Shown: in pieces, positions 41,460 through 51,100 of the stretch
How the letters are laid out: each line of letters starts with the position of its first letter
How positions within the stretch are numbered: position 1 is the first letter of the stretch
From: a virus
Reading direction: 5' to 3' (one strand)
DNA: 60,846 nucleotides
IMG/VR virus record: IMGVR_UViG_3300020473_002126
Coordinates: 1 to 60,846 of that record
Translations under genes and position numbers: made by a program
Notes under the pieces: generated by a model
The model's database searches: none
What the model was told of the DNA's origin: nothing
Seen by the model: only the letters and a program-made list of their open reading frames with translations

Positions 41460-41825
41460 ATGTCTAAGACTTTGAACAAGGCAATGAAAAAAGCTAGTGA
41501 AGTTTCAAAAAAAGTAGATAAGTTTTCTGATTTGCTTGATTCTATAGAGACTTTAGAAGATAAAAGAAAACATTTGTGGAAAGAAATTTATGAGAATGCA
41601 CTTGTAGATCGTGAAAACGCCGGAATGCTCTTTACTGACATATATCAGGAAATGCAAGGCAACGCCATGCAGCACACTGCCTTGGGGCCCACAGCTGCAA
41701 AATACCTAGAAAGGATGTGCAAATCAAACGATCAGATACTTAGACTGGCAGAGTTGGTAGCAAAGGCTGAAGAAGCCAGTAGCACAATTTCGCCAGACGA
41801 TATTTTTAATGAGATAAGTGGATAA
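41460..41825 (+). CDS. small acidic helical protein, possible gp33-like late co-activator
   Basis: A 121-residue protein from ATG 41460 with GAGGT upstream; the longer frame from 41439 overlaps the sigma gene. It is all-helical and charged (LDSIETLEDKRKHLWKEIYE, TAAKYLERMCKSNDQIL) and ends in an acidic, hydrophobic tail (SPDDIFNEISG). T4 gp33 (112 residues) is similarly small and links sigma gp55 to the sliding clamp. The tail could be a clamp-binding peptide, though no clear match exists. Position after gp55 is the main support. Confidence 0.55.
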   Translation: MSKTLNKAMKKASEVSKKVDKFSDLLDSIETLEDKRKHLWKEIYENALVDRENAGMLFTDIYQEMQGNAMQHTALGPTAAKYLERMCKSNDQILRLAELVAKAEEASSTISPDDIFNEISG

Positions 41826-43279
41826 TGCCCGTAAGTTTAAAGACCCAGTTTCCGCCCGTCAATGCAATACTTGCGCAAAGGTTTGACTCAGACGAAGTAG
41901 AGATGTTTTACCCTATTTTTCCAAGTCATCTCATGATGCCTTTAAAAGTAGGGGAAGTAGTTTGGGTCTTGTATCCTGATCAATCATTTTCAGCTGGTGA
42001 TGATAGTGCTAGCACAATGATGGGAACAAATGCAGAAAGATTGCAAACAGAAGGATCGGATAATAACTACGGTGATGTGCTGTCTTCCGCCCGAGGTGAT
42101 ACAACAGACGGCGCTGTATTTCAGAAAGCTGTAGTTCACCACATTTACTTGACACATGATTATGTTTTAGCACACTCAGAATTCCCAGCCGATCACATAG
42201 ATTATAACGGGGGTTACTGGTTGTCTCGAGTTGCAGGAACTCGTCTAAGTGAAGATACAAACTATACGTGTTATGGCCGAGACTTTGATGAACGAGCTTT
42301 TGCCGTCGTCGAAGATAGATCACCAAGTGATGTGTTAGCAGACGGGGATTATTTCCCAGGAACACCGAACAAGGTGCAAACATCAACGACATCTGATGAA
42401 GATGTTGATCCAAGTGGAAATTATATTGTAGGAGACAATCCTGAAGTTTTTTCACAACTAAAACAGAAGAATGATTTGGAAATGACTTTTGAAGCGACAC
42501 CTCGCATATCAAAACACCCGGGTGACTTTATCATTCAAGGGTCGAATAACACAGCGATTATTTTGGGCGAGAATCCTTCGGGGATAGAGGATGATAGCCT
42601 TGTGTCCGGCGGTATTGATATCGTCGCAGGAAGAGGTCTTCATCCTGATTCTTTTAATTTAATGTCAAAAATTGCAAATGATGATGCAAGATTTGAGTCT
42701 GACAAATGTCACGAACTGTCTGAGCAAGAACCGAACTTAAATGAAGGGACAATGGATGTATTTCATGACTTTTCAAGAATAGTTGTTTCTGCTAACGCAA
42801 TGCCTGATGTTTTATTTTGTGACCCAGAAACAACAGGTGCAAGTGAAAATATAACATTTTCATCCACAGTTAGTGCTGCGATGGGAAGAGATTTAAAGCC
42901 TTTTTCCGAAGATGATGCAGAAACAGCACTTCAACAGATCGCTGCTGAAATAACAGGGCCCACAATTGCTATGAAGTCAGATCATATCAGAATAGTAGGT
43001 AGAGAGACCCTGAGGCTAATGGTGGAATCACCTGACGGCCCTGCATCAGCTCCTGAAATAATACTTCATAAAGACGGGAACATATTTATCAAACCCGGCG
43101 TCAATGGTCAGGTCTACATAGGCGACGGTCCTGATGCCGGAGAACCAGGTACTGCTGTTTTTGCTGATATGTTAACTTATCCAGATGACATGGAAGGTGG
43201 TACAGGCTTCGCTGCCGAGATGGCAGTAGCCGCCAAGATTCCAACGAGGCACTCACCAAAAGTCAAAGTGAAGATATGA
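41825..43279 (+). CDS. gp5-like baseplate hub/spike protein without lysozyme
   Basis: A 484-residue protein whose ATG overlaps the previous TAA. The N-terminus fits an OB-fold (AILAQRFDSDEVEMFYPIFP, then LKVGEVVWVLYPD), as in T4 gp5 and gpV. No lysozyme motif is visible in the middle. The C-terminal third has short alternating strands (HIRIVGRETLRLMVES, EIILHKDGNIFIKPG, QVYIGDG) like the beta-helix of a spike. It would form the trimeric membrane-piercing needle. It is followed by the hydrophobic protein and then gp25. Confidence 0.75.
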   Translation: MPVSLKTQFPPVNAILAQRFDSDEVEMFYPIFPSHLMMPLKVGEVVWVLYPDQSFSAGDDSASTMMGTNAERLQTEGSDNNYGDVLSSARGDTTDGAVFQKAVVHHIYLTHDYVLAHSEFPADHIDYNGGYWLSRVAGTRLSEDTNYTCYGRDFDERAFAVVEDRSPSDVLADGDYFPGTPNKVQTSTTSDEDVDPSGNYIVGDNPEVFSQLKQKNDLEMTFEATPRISKHPGDFIIQGSNNTAIILGENPSGIEDDSLVSGGIDIVAGRGLHPDSFNLMSKIANDDARFESDKCHELSEQEPNLNEGTMDVFHDFSRIVVSANAMPDVLFCDPETTGASENITFSSTVSAAMGRDLKPFSEDDAETALQQIAAEITGPTIAMKSDHIRIVGRETLRLMVESPDGPASAPEIILHKDGNIFIKPGVNGQVYIGDGPDAGEPGTAVFADMLTYPDDMEGGTGFAAEMAVAAKIPTRHSPKVKVKI

Positions 43280-43280
43280 G

Positions 43281-44216
43281 ATGGCAACTTTCTACGGTTT
43301 ATTTAGAGGCACACTAGAAGAGCTAATAAAATTAATAATACAACTTGTCTTAGCCGTTCTGGGTAAAATTGTAGAAGTAATACTTTTTGTTATCGAAATG
43401 TTATTTGCTATTATTATGCAAATATTAGAAGCTATTTTTGGCCCGATTATCAAGTTTATTATGTTTATCGCGGGCCTAATAATCATGGTTTTGACAAAAA
43501 TTGCAAAGGTGCCTATTTGGCTGTTGGGCCAGATTGCAAAGTTGATGGAAATGATTAAGCAAATAATAGAATTGCTTGCTAAGATTGTCCGGTTACCTTT
43601 TGAAATATTAGCGATTATATTGCAAAAAATTGCTGAGGCAATTGCTTATATTTTATCACTACTTGCGATGTTGTTTGCTGATCTTTTAGCACTTTTAATA
43701 TTCTTGATAAACTTCATCATAAGCCTCTTGATTGAAATAATCATGGCGATACTAGAACCAATCATTAAAAAAATAATTGAGATTTTGCTGGCAGCACTAG
43801 TACCACCAATGTTTGTCATTAAGATGATAATGTGGGTAATTGAAGCAATAAAGGATATAATTGCAGCTATTATGAGCCTGTTAGGTATCCCACCTTTCTT
43901 AGAAATAATAATGGCAATAATTGCAGCAATACTTGAAGGCGTCATGGAGATAGTGATGTCTGTTGTTCAAGTATTGGTAAAAGTATTTTCGTATATCATG
44001 GATCTAATAGAAGACATCATGGCTATTGTAGCCCACATCATAATGGCAATCATTAAGTTTATTATGGGACTCTTAGCAGGCCTAGATATAATAGCAGTTA
44101 TACTGGCACCGATAATAGGCGTTATTATGATCATAGGTGCAATTTTGGCAACATTTACACCAACCCAAGAGCTTACAATACCGATTCCTGTCCTTGATCC
44201 GTTGATGGGAGGCTAA
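43281..44216 (+). CDS. extremely hydrophobic protein in the baseplate operon, unknown
   Basis: A 311-residue protein made almost wholly of Ile, Leu, Met, Ala, Val and Phe with isolated Lys and Glu. It reads as a chain of about a dozen 18-25-residue helices broken by Pro or Gly (IFGPIIKFIMF, KVPIWLLGQ, LVPPMFVIKM, GIPPFLEIIM). Many have charged residues at i, i+3/4 or i+7, which makes them amphipathic. It has no signal peptide-like boundary and few polar loops. Its place between gp5- and gp25-like genes suggests a virion protein. It could be a tape-measure-like, central-hub or ejected pore protein. Nothing in the sequence decides between these. Confidence 0.7.
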   Translation: MATFYGLFRGTLEELIKLIIQLVLAVLGKIVEVILFVIEMLFAIIMQILEAIFGPIIKFIMFIAGLIIMVLTKIAKVPIWLLGQIAKLMEMIKQIIELLAKIVRLPFEILAIILQKIAEAIAYILSLLAMLFADLLALLIFLINFIISLLIEIIMAILEPIIKKIIEILLAALVPPMFVIKMIMWVIEAIKDIIAAIMSLLGIPPFLEIIMAIIAAILEGVMEIVMSVVQVLVKVFSYIMDLIEDIMAIVAHIIMAIIKFIMGLLAGLDIIAVILAPIIGVIMIIGAILATFTPTQELTIPIPVLDPLMGG

Positions 44217-44272
44217 ATATCTTTCCAGGATTTGATGTAAGTGATAATTATTAAATAACAGGAGGGCTCAAA

Positions 44273-44755
44273 TTGGAATTTAACTTTAAAAACTCAGGCA
44301 AATCAGTCTTAGACGTCTTTGACGAAACTAAAAAAGCTCTAGAAGATAAAAAGAAAGTCCCTTACGGTATAATGACGCCTCTTCGTCATGGTAGAGAACG
44401 CTCTGGAATATTCGAAATGAATTTTGATTTAGGGGATCAAATTGCTGATAATCTTAGAAATCTAGTTCAGACTAACCACGGGGAACGACTAGGTCACTTT
44501 GATTTTGGTGCCAACTTAAGACCCTTGTCTCTAGAAGTAATGGGACACGAAAGATTTGAAACTGAAGCCATGTCAAGAATCGGTAAAGCAGTTTCTAAAT
44601 ACCTGTCTTTTGTAAGACTTACGACAATGTCAATCCAGCGAGTCCCAGAGACAGAACAGAATTTGCCACAAGTAGTGATCACTCTAGAATATTCAGTTCC
44701 TGCTGCTAGTAGTCGAAAAAGAAGACTAGACGTCATAGTTAATTTAGCAGGTTAG
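44273..44755 (+). CDS. gp25-like baseplate wedge protein
   Basis: A 160-residue protein starting at TTG 44273 with GGAGGG nine bases upstream. It has the GPW/gp25 core: FDLGDQIADNLRNLVQTNHG then ERLGHFDFGANLRPLSLE, and a late VVITLEYSV. T4 gp25 is 132 residues; the extra length is at the N-terminus. gp25 with gp6 builds the wedge that triggers sheath contraction and starts sheath polymerisation. The order gp25-gp6 is retained. Confidence 0.88.
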   Translation: MEFNFKNSGKSVLDVFDETKKALEDKKKVPYGIMTPLRHGRERSGIFEMNFDLGDQIADNLRNLVQTNHGERLGHFDFGANLRPLSLEVMGHERFETEAMSRIGKAVSKYLSFVRLTTMSIQRVPETEQNLPQVVITLEYSVPAASSRKRRLDVIVNLAG

Positions 44756-44764
44756 GTATTTAAA

Positions 44765-46612
44765 ATGAGCAAGAATATTAAAAAGCAGTTAAAAAAGAAG
44801 AGAAATGTTTCATATCTAAACAAAGATTTTGATGGATTTAGAGCTGACTTATTAGAGTATGCAAGAACTTTTTTCCCTGATCAGATTCAAGACTTCTCTG
44901 AAGCATCAATGGGAGGCATGTTTTTAGATTTAGCCGCGTATGTGGGCGATGTGATGTCATTTTATTTAGATCATCAGTTTCAAGAATTGAATATCGAAAC
45001 TGCTGTTGAAAGAAAAAATATCGAACGTCACTTAAGGTCTGCAGGCGTCGAGGGTGCAGGGGCTTCACCCGCTGTGGTAGATGTCAACTTCTCTGTGACA
45101 GTTCCGGCTGTTTATTCTGAGGGCCAGTACATACCAGATAGAAGTGCATGCCCAACAATCAGACAGAACACTTCCGTAACATCTGCAGGCGGAATACTCT
45201 TTCACCTAACAGAAGATTTAGACTTTTCAGCACTTGATGAGTTCGACGAATTTGTGGCAAAATACAGGATAAAGAACGTAAACTCTAGTGGTAATCCTTC
45301 AAAATTCCAGCTGACACTCACTGGACTTTGTGTAAGCGGCAAAGTATCAGACAAAGAAATCAAAATAGGTGATTCATTTGTACCGTTTAGAAAGATAGTT
45401 TTGCCCGCTCAAAATGTAACTGATGTAATGTCAGTAATTGATTCTGAGGGGAACAGATATTACGAAGTTCAGTCCCTAACACAAGATACTGTTTTCAGAT
45501 CTGTATTGAATGGCAATCTAGCTGATTCGAACTTAGTCCCTGAGACCCTAGAGCTAATACCTGCTCCATATCGATATGTCAAAAGGCATAATTTAAATAC
45601 TGGAAAGACAGAACTTCAATTTGGTAGTGGCCTAGCTGAATCTTTAGATGATGATGTATTGCCTGACCCTTCGTCTCTTTCAATTCCACTTTATGGTAAA
45701 AAAGTTTTTTCTAGATTTTCAATTGATCCAAATTCACTTCTAAAAACTAAGACAATGGGTGTAGCGCCTACCAATACAACATTAAAAATAACTTACAGGC
45801 ATGGTGGAGGACTAAATCATAACGTGGGAATCAATTCTTTGAGAAGTGTCTCAAAACTTTCTATATCTTTTCCTCATAATCCAGATCCTACTGTAGCAGC
45901 AACAGTGAGAGGAAGCGTCACAACCACCAACGTAGAATCAGCCTCCGGAGGCGCCCCCGGCCAGTCAATCGATGATTTAAAGGCTGCTGTGGTTTCATAT
46001 AGAAACTCTCAATCAAGAATAGTTACAAAACAAGATCTTTTAGCGAGAATCTATACTATGCCAAGTAGTTTTGGGAGGGTTTTCCGGGCAGGCCTTTCAG
46101 GCAACCCAAACAACCCGTTAGCTTCGATTGTCTATATTATAAGTCAGGACAGTAGAGGTCGTCTCGTTACTGCACCCGATGCATTGAAAGAAAACTTGTC
46201 AAAGTATTTAAATGAATACAGGTTAGTATCTGACGCTGTTGACATTCTCGACGCACCAGTTGTTAATGTAAAAGTAGTCGTCGAAGTATTGACAGACTCC
46301 ACGCAAAATCCAGACACAATTTCAAATGTAATAAGACAAAAATTAGTCAAGTTTTTTAATATTAAGAATTTTCAATTGGATCAACCAATTATTAAGTCTG
46401 AGATTTTAAACCTAGTGGCAAGTACGGAGGGTGTAATGTCTGTTGTGGATTGTAAGCTATTAAACATCTCCGGAGAGATTTCAAAGAGAAAATACTCTAA
46501 TGTTTCTCATAATATAAATCTAAACACCATTAAAGGTATAACATTTCCTCCAAAGGGTGGAATTTTTGAGATGCGTCATCCCAATGATGATATCGTAATT
46601 ATAGCAGGATAG
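44765..46612 (+). CDS. gp6-like baseplate wedge protein (J-like)
   Basis: A 615-residue protein, close to T4 gp6 (660). The N-terminal YLNKDFDGFRADLLEYARTF is typical. GGMFLDLAAYVGDVMSFYLD (about residue 50) is the strongly conserved wedge signature. SYRNSQSRIVTKQDLLARIY (about 413) and the C-terminal block with FFNIKNFQLDQPIIKSEI then LVASTEGVMSV match gpJ/gp6. It follows gp25 by 9 bases. Confidence 0.9.
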   Translation: MSKNIKKQLKKKRNVSYLNKDFDGFRADLLEYARTFFPDQIQDFSEASMGGMFLDLAAYVGDVMSFYLDHQFQELNIETAVERKNIERHLRSAGVEGAGASPAVVDVNFSVTVPAVYSEGQYIPDRSACPTIRQNTSVTSAGGILFHLTEDLDFSALDEFDEFVAKYRIKNVNSSGNPSKFQLTLTGLCVSGKVSDKEIKIGDSFVPFRKIVLPAQNVTDVMSVIDSEGNRYYEVQSLTQDTVFRSVLNGNLADSNLVPETLELIPAPYRYVKRHNLNTGKTELQFGSGLAESLDDDVLPDPSSLSIPLYGKKVFSRFSIDPNSLLKTKTMGVAPTNTTLKITYRHGGGLNHNVGINSLRSVSKLSISFPHNPDPTVAATVRGSVTTTNVESASGGAPGQSIDDLKAAVVSYRNSQSRIVTKQDLLARIYTMPSSFGRVFRAGLSGNPNNPLASIVYIISQDSRGRLVTAPDALKENLSKYLNEYRLVSDAVDILDAPVVNVKVVVEVLTDSTQNPDTISNVIRQKLVKFFNIKNFQLDQPIIKSEILNLVASTEGVMSVVDCKLLNISGEISKRKYSNVSHNINLNTIKGITFPPKGGIFEMRHPNDDIVIIAG

Positions 46613-46616
46613 TAAA

Positions 46617-48134
46617 GTGTATAGAATTCTTAAAGCATTGAAAGACACGTACATTACTAATAGGATTGTTTCTAATAATTTTAGAGCAAAAGATGCAAAT
46701 GTAGGCCAGGCAGGAACGCTGGATCTTTTTAAACTGCACGATGAAAATACGCTGACGGGAACTGCAGCCCCACAAGAACTCTCTAGAATTCTAGTAAAGT
46801 TTGACTTAAGTAATTTGCAGTCATTGACAGGTTCAACATTGGACATTAATCATTCGTCATTCAAGTGTACTTTAAAACTGTATGACGTTTACGGTGGGCA
46901 ACCTACACCTGAAAACTTCAAAATAATAGTTCATCCCCTCTCTAAGTCATTTGATGAGGGGACAGGCATGGACATAAGAAATTACAGTCATTTGGGTAGC
47001 TGTAACTTTATAACTGCATCTGCAACTAGTGGAAATCCTGTCGTCTGGAACAGTCAAGGAGCCAATGCATCAGGTATTTTAGGACAGAGTAATATTGACA
47101 TAATATCAAGTGGTAACCTCAAAGATGGCGATGGTGTTGCAAATTTATTTAAAACCCAATCATTCGCTACGGGTTTAGAAGATATCTCTATTGATATAAC
47201 AACATTGGTTTCTGCCACAATCGCCGGCTTATTACCAGACCATGGTTTGAGAATAGCATTCTCAGGAACACAGGAAACAGATACAAAGACTCGATTTGTC
47301 AAAAGATTCGCATCAAGACATTCGTCAAATGATAGAAAAACGCCCAGAATTTGCGTTCAATATGATGATAGTGTTCACGATGATCATGAAAACATGTTTT
47401 TTGATTTGACAGGATCTTTGTTTTTAAGAAACTATCACAGAGGTCAGCTAGCAAACCTAAGGTCAGGATCTAGCTTAACTGAGATTACAGGTGACAATTC
47501 TATTCGGCTGAAGATAAAGTCAGGTTCTTGGTATAAATTATTGACAGGATCACAACACAAAATAGGGTCTGCTGCTGTTTCTGGAACATACTCAGCTTCA
47601 TTTGCTATTTCATCGCTGACTACCGAGCTGACAGGAGAAATAAATGCAGCAGGATCTGGAACTTTTAATCTGTATTGGATTTCATCAGACCAGACAGTTG
47701 CTTATCACACTGGTTCTTTAGTTATCAATTCAATTACAAGAAACTCTTTCTCTAGTAATCCTAGAAAGTTAAATTTCACAATTATGAATCAAAAGCCTTC
47801 TTATTTAAGCACTGAAAAGGTTAGATTTAGAGTTCATGTAGAAGATATATCTCCGGTTGTAAAAAGAGCTAGAAAAGTCCCGATAGAAAATAAAACAATA
47901 CTGTTTAGAAATATGCATTATCGAGTTGTCGATGCACAGACAAACGATGTAATAATTCCGTTTGATGAGTCAAAAAATTCGACAAGACTATCTTCGGATG
48001 GAAATGGGATGTTTTTTGATATGTATATGGATTCGCTGACCAAGGGTAGAAACTATATGATACATTTTAAAGTGTCAGATATGGGAACTACGATCATTGA
48101 TCGCGATGCAGGAATTAAATTTCGGGTAGATTAA
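46617..48134 (+). CDS. beta-rich baseplate-operon protein, DNRLRE-like N-terminal region
   Basis: A 505-residue protein starting at GTG 46617, four bases after gp6. The first 260 residues resemble the DNRLRE fold: SRILVKFDLSNLQSLTG (about 57), CTLKLYDVYGG, an FDEGTGMD segment, ISIDITTLVSATIAG, and RFVKRFASRHSSNDRKTPRI near 230. That fold forms carbohydrate-binding sandwiches in secreted proteins. The rest contains Ig-like strands (YWISSDQTVAYHTGSLVI). It may be a peripheral adhesin or a wedge component. It overlaps the next gene by TAATG. Confidence 0.65.
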   Translation: MYRILKALKDTYITNRIVSNNFRAKDANVGQAGTLDLFKLHDENTLTGTAAPQELSRILVKFDLSNLQSLTGSTLDINHSSFKCTLKLYDVYGGQPTPENFKIIVHPLSKSFDEGTGMDIRNYSHLGSCNFITASATSGNPVVWNSQGANASGILGQSNIDIISSGNLKDGDGVANLFKTQSFATGLEDISIDITTLVSATIAGLLPDHGLRIAFSGTQETDTKTRFVKRFASRHSSNDRKTPRICVQYDDSVHDDHENMFFDLTGSLFLRNYHRGQLANLRSGSSLTEITGDNSIRLKIKSGSWYKLLTGSQHKIGSAAVSGTYSASFAISSLTTELTGEINAAGSGTFNLYWISSDQTVAYHTGSLVINSITRNSFSSNPRKLNFTIMNQKPSYLSTEKVRFRVHVEDISPVVKRARKVPIENKTILFRNMHYRVVDAQTNDVIIPFDESKNSTRLSSDGNGMFFDMYMDSLTKGRNYMIHFKVSDMGTTIIDRDAGIKFRVD

Positions 48135-51100
48135 TGGGAAAAAAGACTTTAGATTTAGGGCGCCCAAGGCTTTTCACATCTAGCAATATTAGAAAAATAA
48201 TGACTGATTCTGATATGCGAGAGCGAAAACCGATAGACGTCGAAGCAGGCACCACATCATCCTATAGATACGATCCATTGGGTACGGGTCTAAAGTCAAC
48301 ACAGCAGTCAAATATTGATTTTTCTAAGTTTGAGAATCATACGTTTTTTAATTCGGCCATTGTCAATACAAACATTGCTTTTGATAAAATAATAAACTTC
48401 TATCCCTTCGATGGGACAAAAAAAGAAAAAGAATCATTTGAAGACAGGCTTACTGGTTTTGAAAAGCACATTTTAGACACCTGGCCAAAATCTAAGGGGT
48501 ACTTGAGTTTCGGACCACCTGCCAGCGGAAGTTACATATCTGTGGAAGACATGAAAGGAATAACTAACCCGTCTCTTTCTAGAGAAGACACAGCTCAGGC
48601 AGCTCTAGACCCAGGTCAAAAATCAGTATCTATAGAATTTCATATATTGCTTCCTGACAATAGTCAAAAAATAAATAATCAAATAATCTGCCAGAAAATA
48701 GATTCAACAAAGAAATTTGGGTATTCCGTCGCAACACATGAGGCCGCTTCATCACAGTCTTCTTCAGTCATCTTTTCAGTCTGTTCAGGTAGTTCAACTA
48801 TTACTCAAAAGATGCCGATCTCTAGAGGAAGATTTCATCATGTTGCGTTAGTTTTTAATCGAGATAAAAGCTTAGATAGATTATTGCTCTATAGGAATAC
48901 AAAACTAATTGTAACTTCCACAACAAGGTCTGATATAGGGAGTTTTGGTGCGGGCTTTAAGGCTGCCAATCTTTTAATAGGGTCGGGATCATCATTTACG
49001 ACTTCTAGCTATGGATCAGCTGAAAGATTTGTTCCCGGGACAACTTTCACTGGATCACTTGATGAATTTAGAATACATCATAAATCGTTAACTCTTGCTG
49101 ACATAAAAGAAAATTATGTGAGAGATATCGAACAAAATGAAGACTTGGCCGTGTACTTTAAGTTTAATGAACCGACCGGTACACTGGGCAGTTCAACCAG
49201 TACAGTTTTAGATTATTCAGGAAATTCCCTCCACGCTTCAGTGTCTAATTTTCATCACGATATGCGAAGCACCGGATCAGTTGACAATCCGATGGTGGGC
49301 GAAGACAAGCACAACTGCCCTGTTCTTTTCCCCGGGTATTCAGATGTCATCACTAAAAATAAACAACTTCTTGTTACAGCTAGTGCATATGATAACATAA
49401 ATCCAAACTTAATTACACGGCTAGTTCCACCACATTATTTTGACGAAGGAATGATATATCAAGGCTTGGCAAATGTTGATGGTTCGATAACATCTTCTTA
49501 CGGAGGCTCAGGCAGACCCGGCTCCGGTGACTTGGGAACTTATCAAATCCTTTCTGCATTTCTATATACATGGGCAAAACATTTTGATGAGCTGAAAATA
49601 CAAATAGATGCATTTGCCAATATTTTGACAGCAGATTATCGCGATCCAGATACTGTACCAGATCAATTTCTTCCATTTTTAATGAAATATTACGGTTTTG
49701 ATGTGCCCAATATGTTTCAAAAGAGTTCAACATCACAATATGTCGAAGGAAGAGATCTTAAAACTTTTGCAGGTTTAAGCTCAGAGTCTCTAGCAAAAGT
49801 TCAGTCGAAAATATGGCGACAAGTTTTGTCAAATCTTTCAGAAATAATGAAATCCAAGGGGACTTTAAACAGTGTGAAATCAATTCTTCGCTCTGTGGGA
49901 ATTGACCCTGATTCTTCTTTGAGGATAAGAGAATTCGGAGGACCCACAAGGCGATCATTGAGCGGATCCAGAGCGACTAGAAAAGCTATAAAGGGAATGA
50001 TAAACTTTTCAGGTTCTTTGAAAACAGCACCCGGAACATTGACAACTCAGGGCGTCTCTTTGAACAAGCCGTTTCTAATTTCACCATTCTTATCTGGGTC
50101 TAGAGTTGAACCAGGAATTCCTAATGTTAAGGGTACTTTTGGAAAGAAAAACAAAATAGTAACCGGTACAAATGTGCCAGCTGACGGGTTTTACACGTCT
50201 GGATCATGGACTTATGAGGCAATGTACAGGTTCCCGCAGAGGTTGACTGGATCGATGATTCTAACCCAGAGTTTAGTTAGACTGGGTGTAACGGGAACAT
50301 CAGCTCCATCAAACAAAAACGGTATCGTTTTAAATCTAGTACTAGTATCAGGATCAGAAGTAACTGGATCGAGACTGACACTTCATGCAAGACCAGGCCG
50401 AGATGTAAGTACATCAGCTTCTAAGTTTTTTGAACTCACTCTAACTGGAACCGAGATGATGAACGGAGATTTATGGTGGGTTTCTTTTGGTAGAACTAGA
50501 AACGATCTTATTTCAACCCCAAATTCATCTTCTTATTTTCTGAGAGCTGCATGTCCAAACTTAGGTGAAATAAATACAAACAAACTGTATATGACTTCGT
50601 CTTTCTTCCAAGAATCAACGAATAAAAACAACATAGTCTTTTCTAATAAATCAGTGCATAACCTATCAGGTGCCTTCATATTGATAGGATCGCAGAGCCT
50701 TGATTTGACTTCTAACTATTTCTTGCACAGAGACGTTACAGGTGACACAAGAAAATCTAATGAAATACATGCAACTGATTTCATGGGTCAAGTTTCAAAT
50801 GTTCGATTTTGGTCTAAAGCGTTGGCTGAAGATGAATGGCAAGAGCACGTCAGAAATTACAAATCTTTAGGCGTAAGAAACCCAGCAGTCAACTTTAACT
50901 TTACCACTAAGATATCCGGGTCTTTTGAAAAGCTTCGAATGGATGTTTCCGCCGATCAGACTATTACCGGATCAAACGCTTCAAGGCAAATAACTTTTAC
51001 CGACTATAGTCAGAATTACAATCATCTCACAGGGACGGGTTTTGAGGTAAGTGCTTCAATTATAAAACCCGTGGATCTTTACTATACACATCTAACGACA

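Noticed and set aside
42009-42512. 167-residue reverse open frame
   Set aside because: Antisense to the gp5-like hub gene; His/Leu-rich nonsense-like translation with no ribosome binding site.
43292-43945. Two long reverse frames rich in Ile and Asn
   Set aside because: They are mirror images of the hydrophobic gene, produced by its ATA/ATT/AAT-rich codons.
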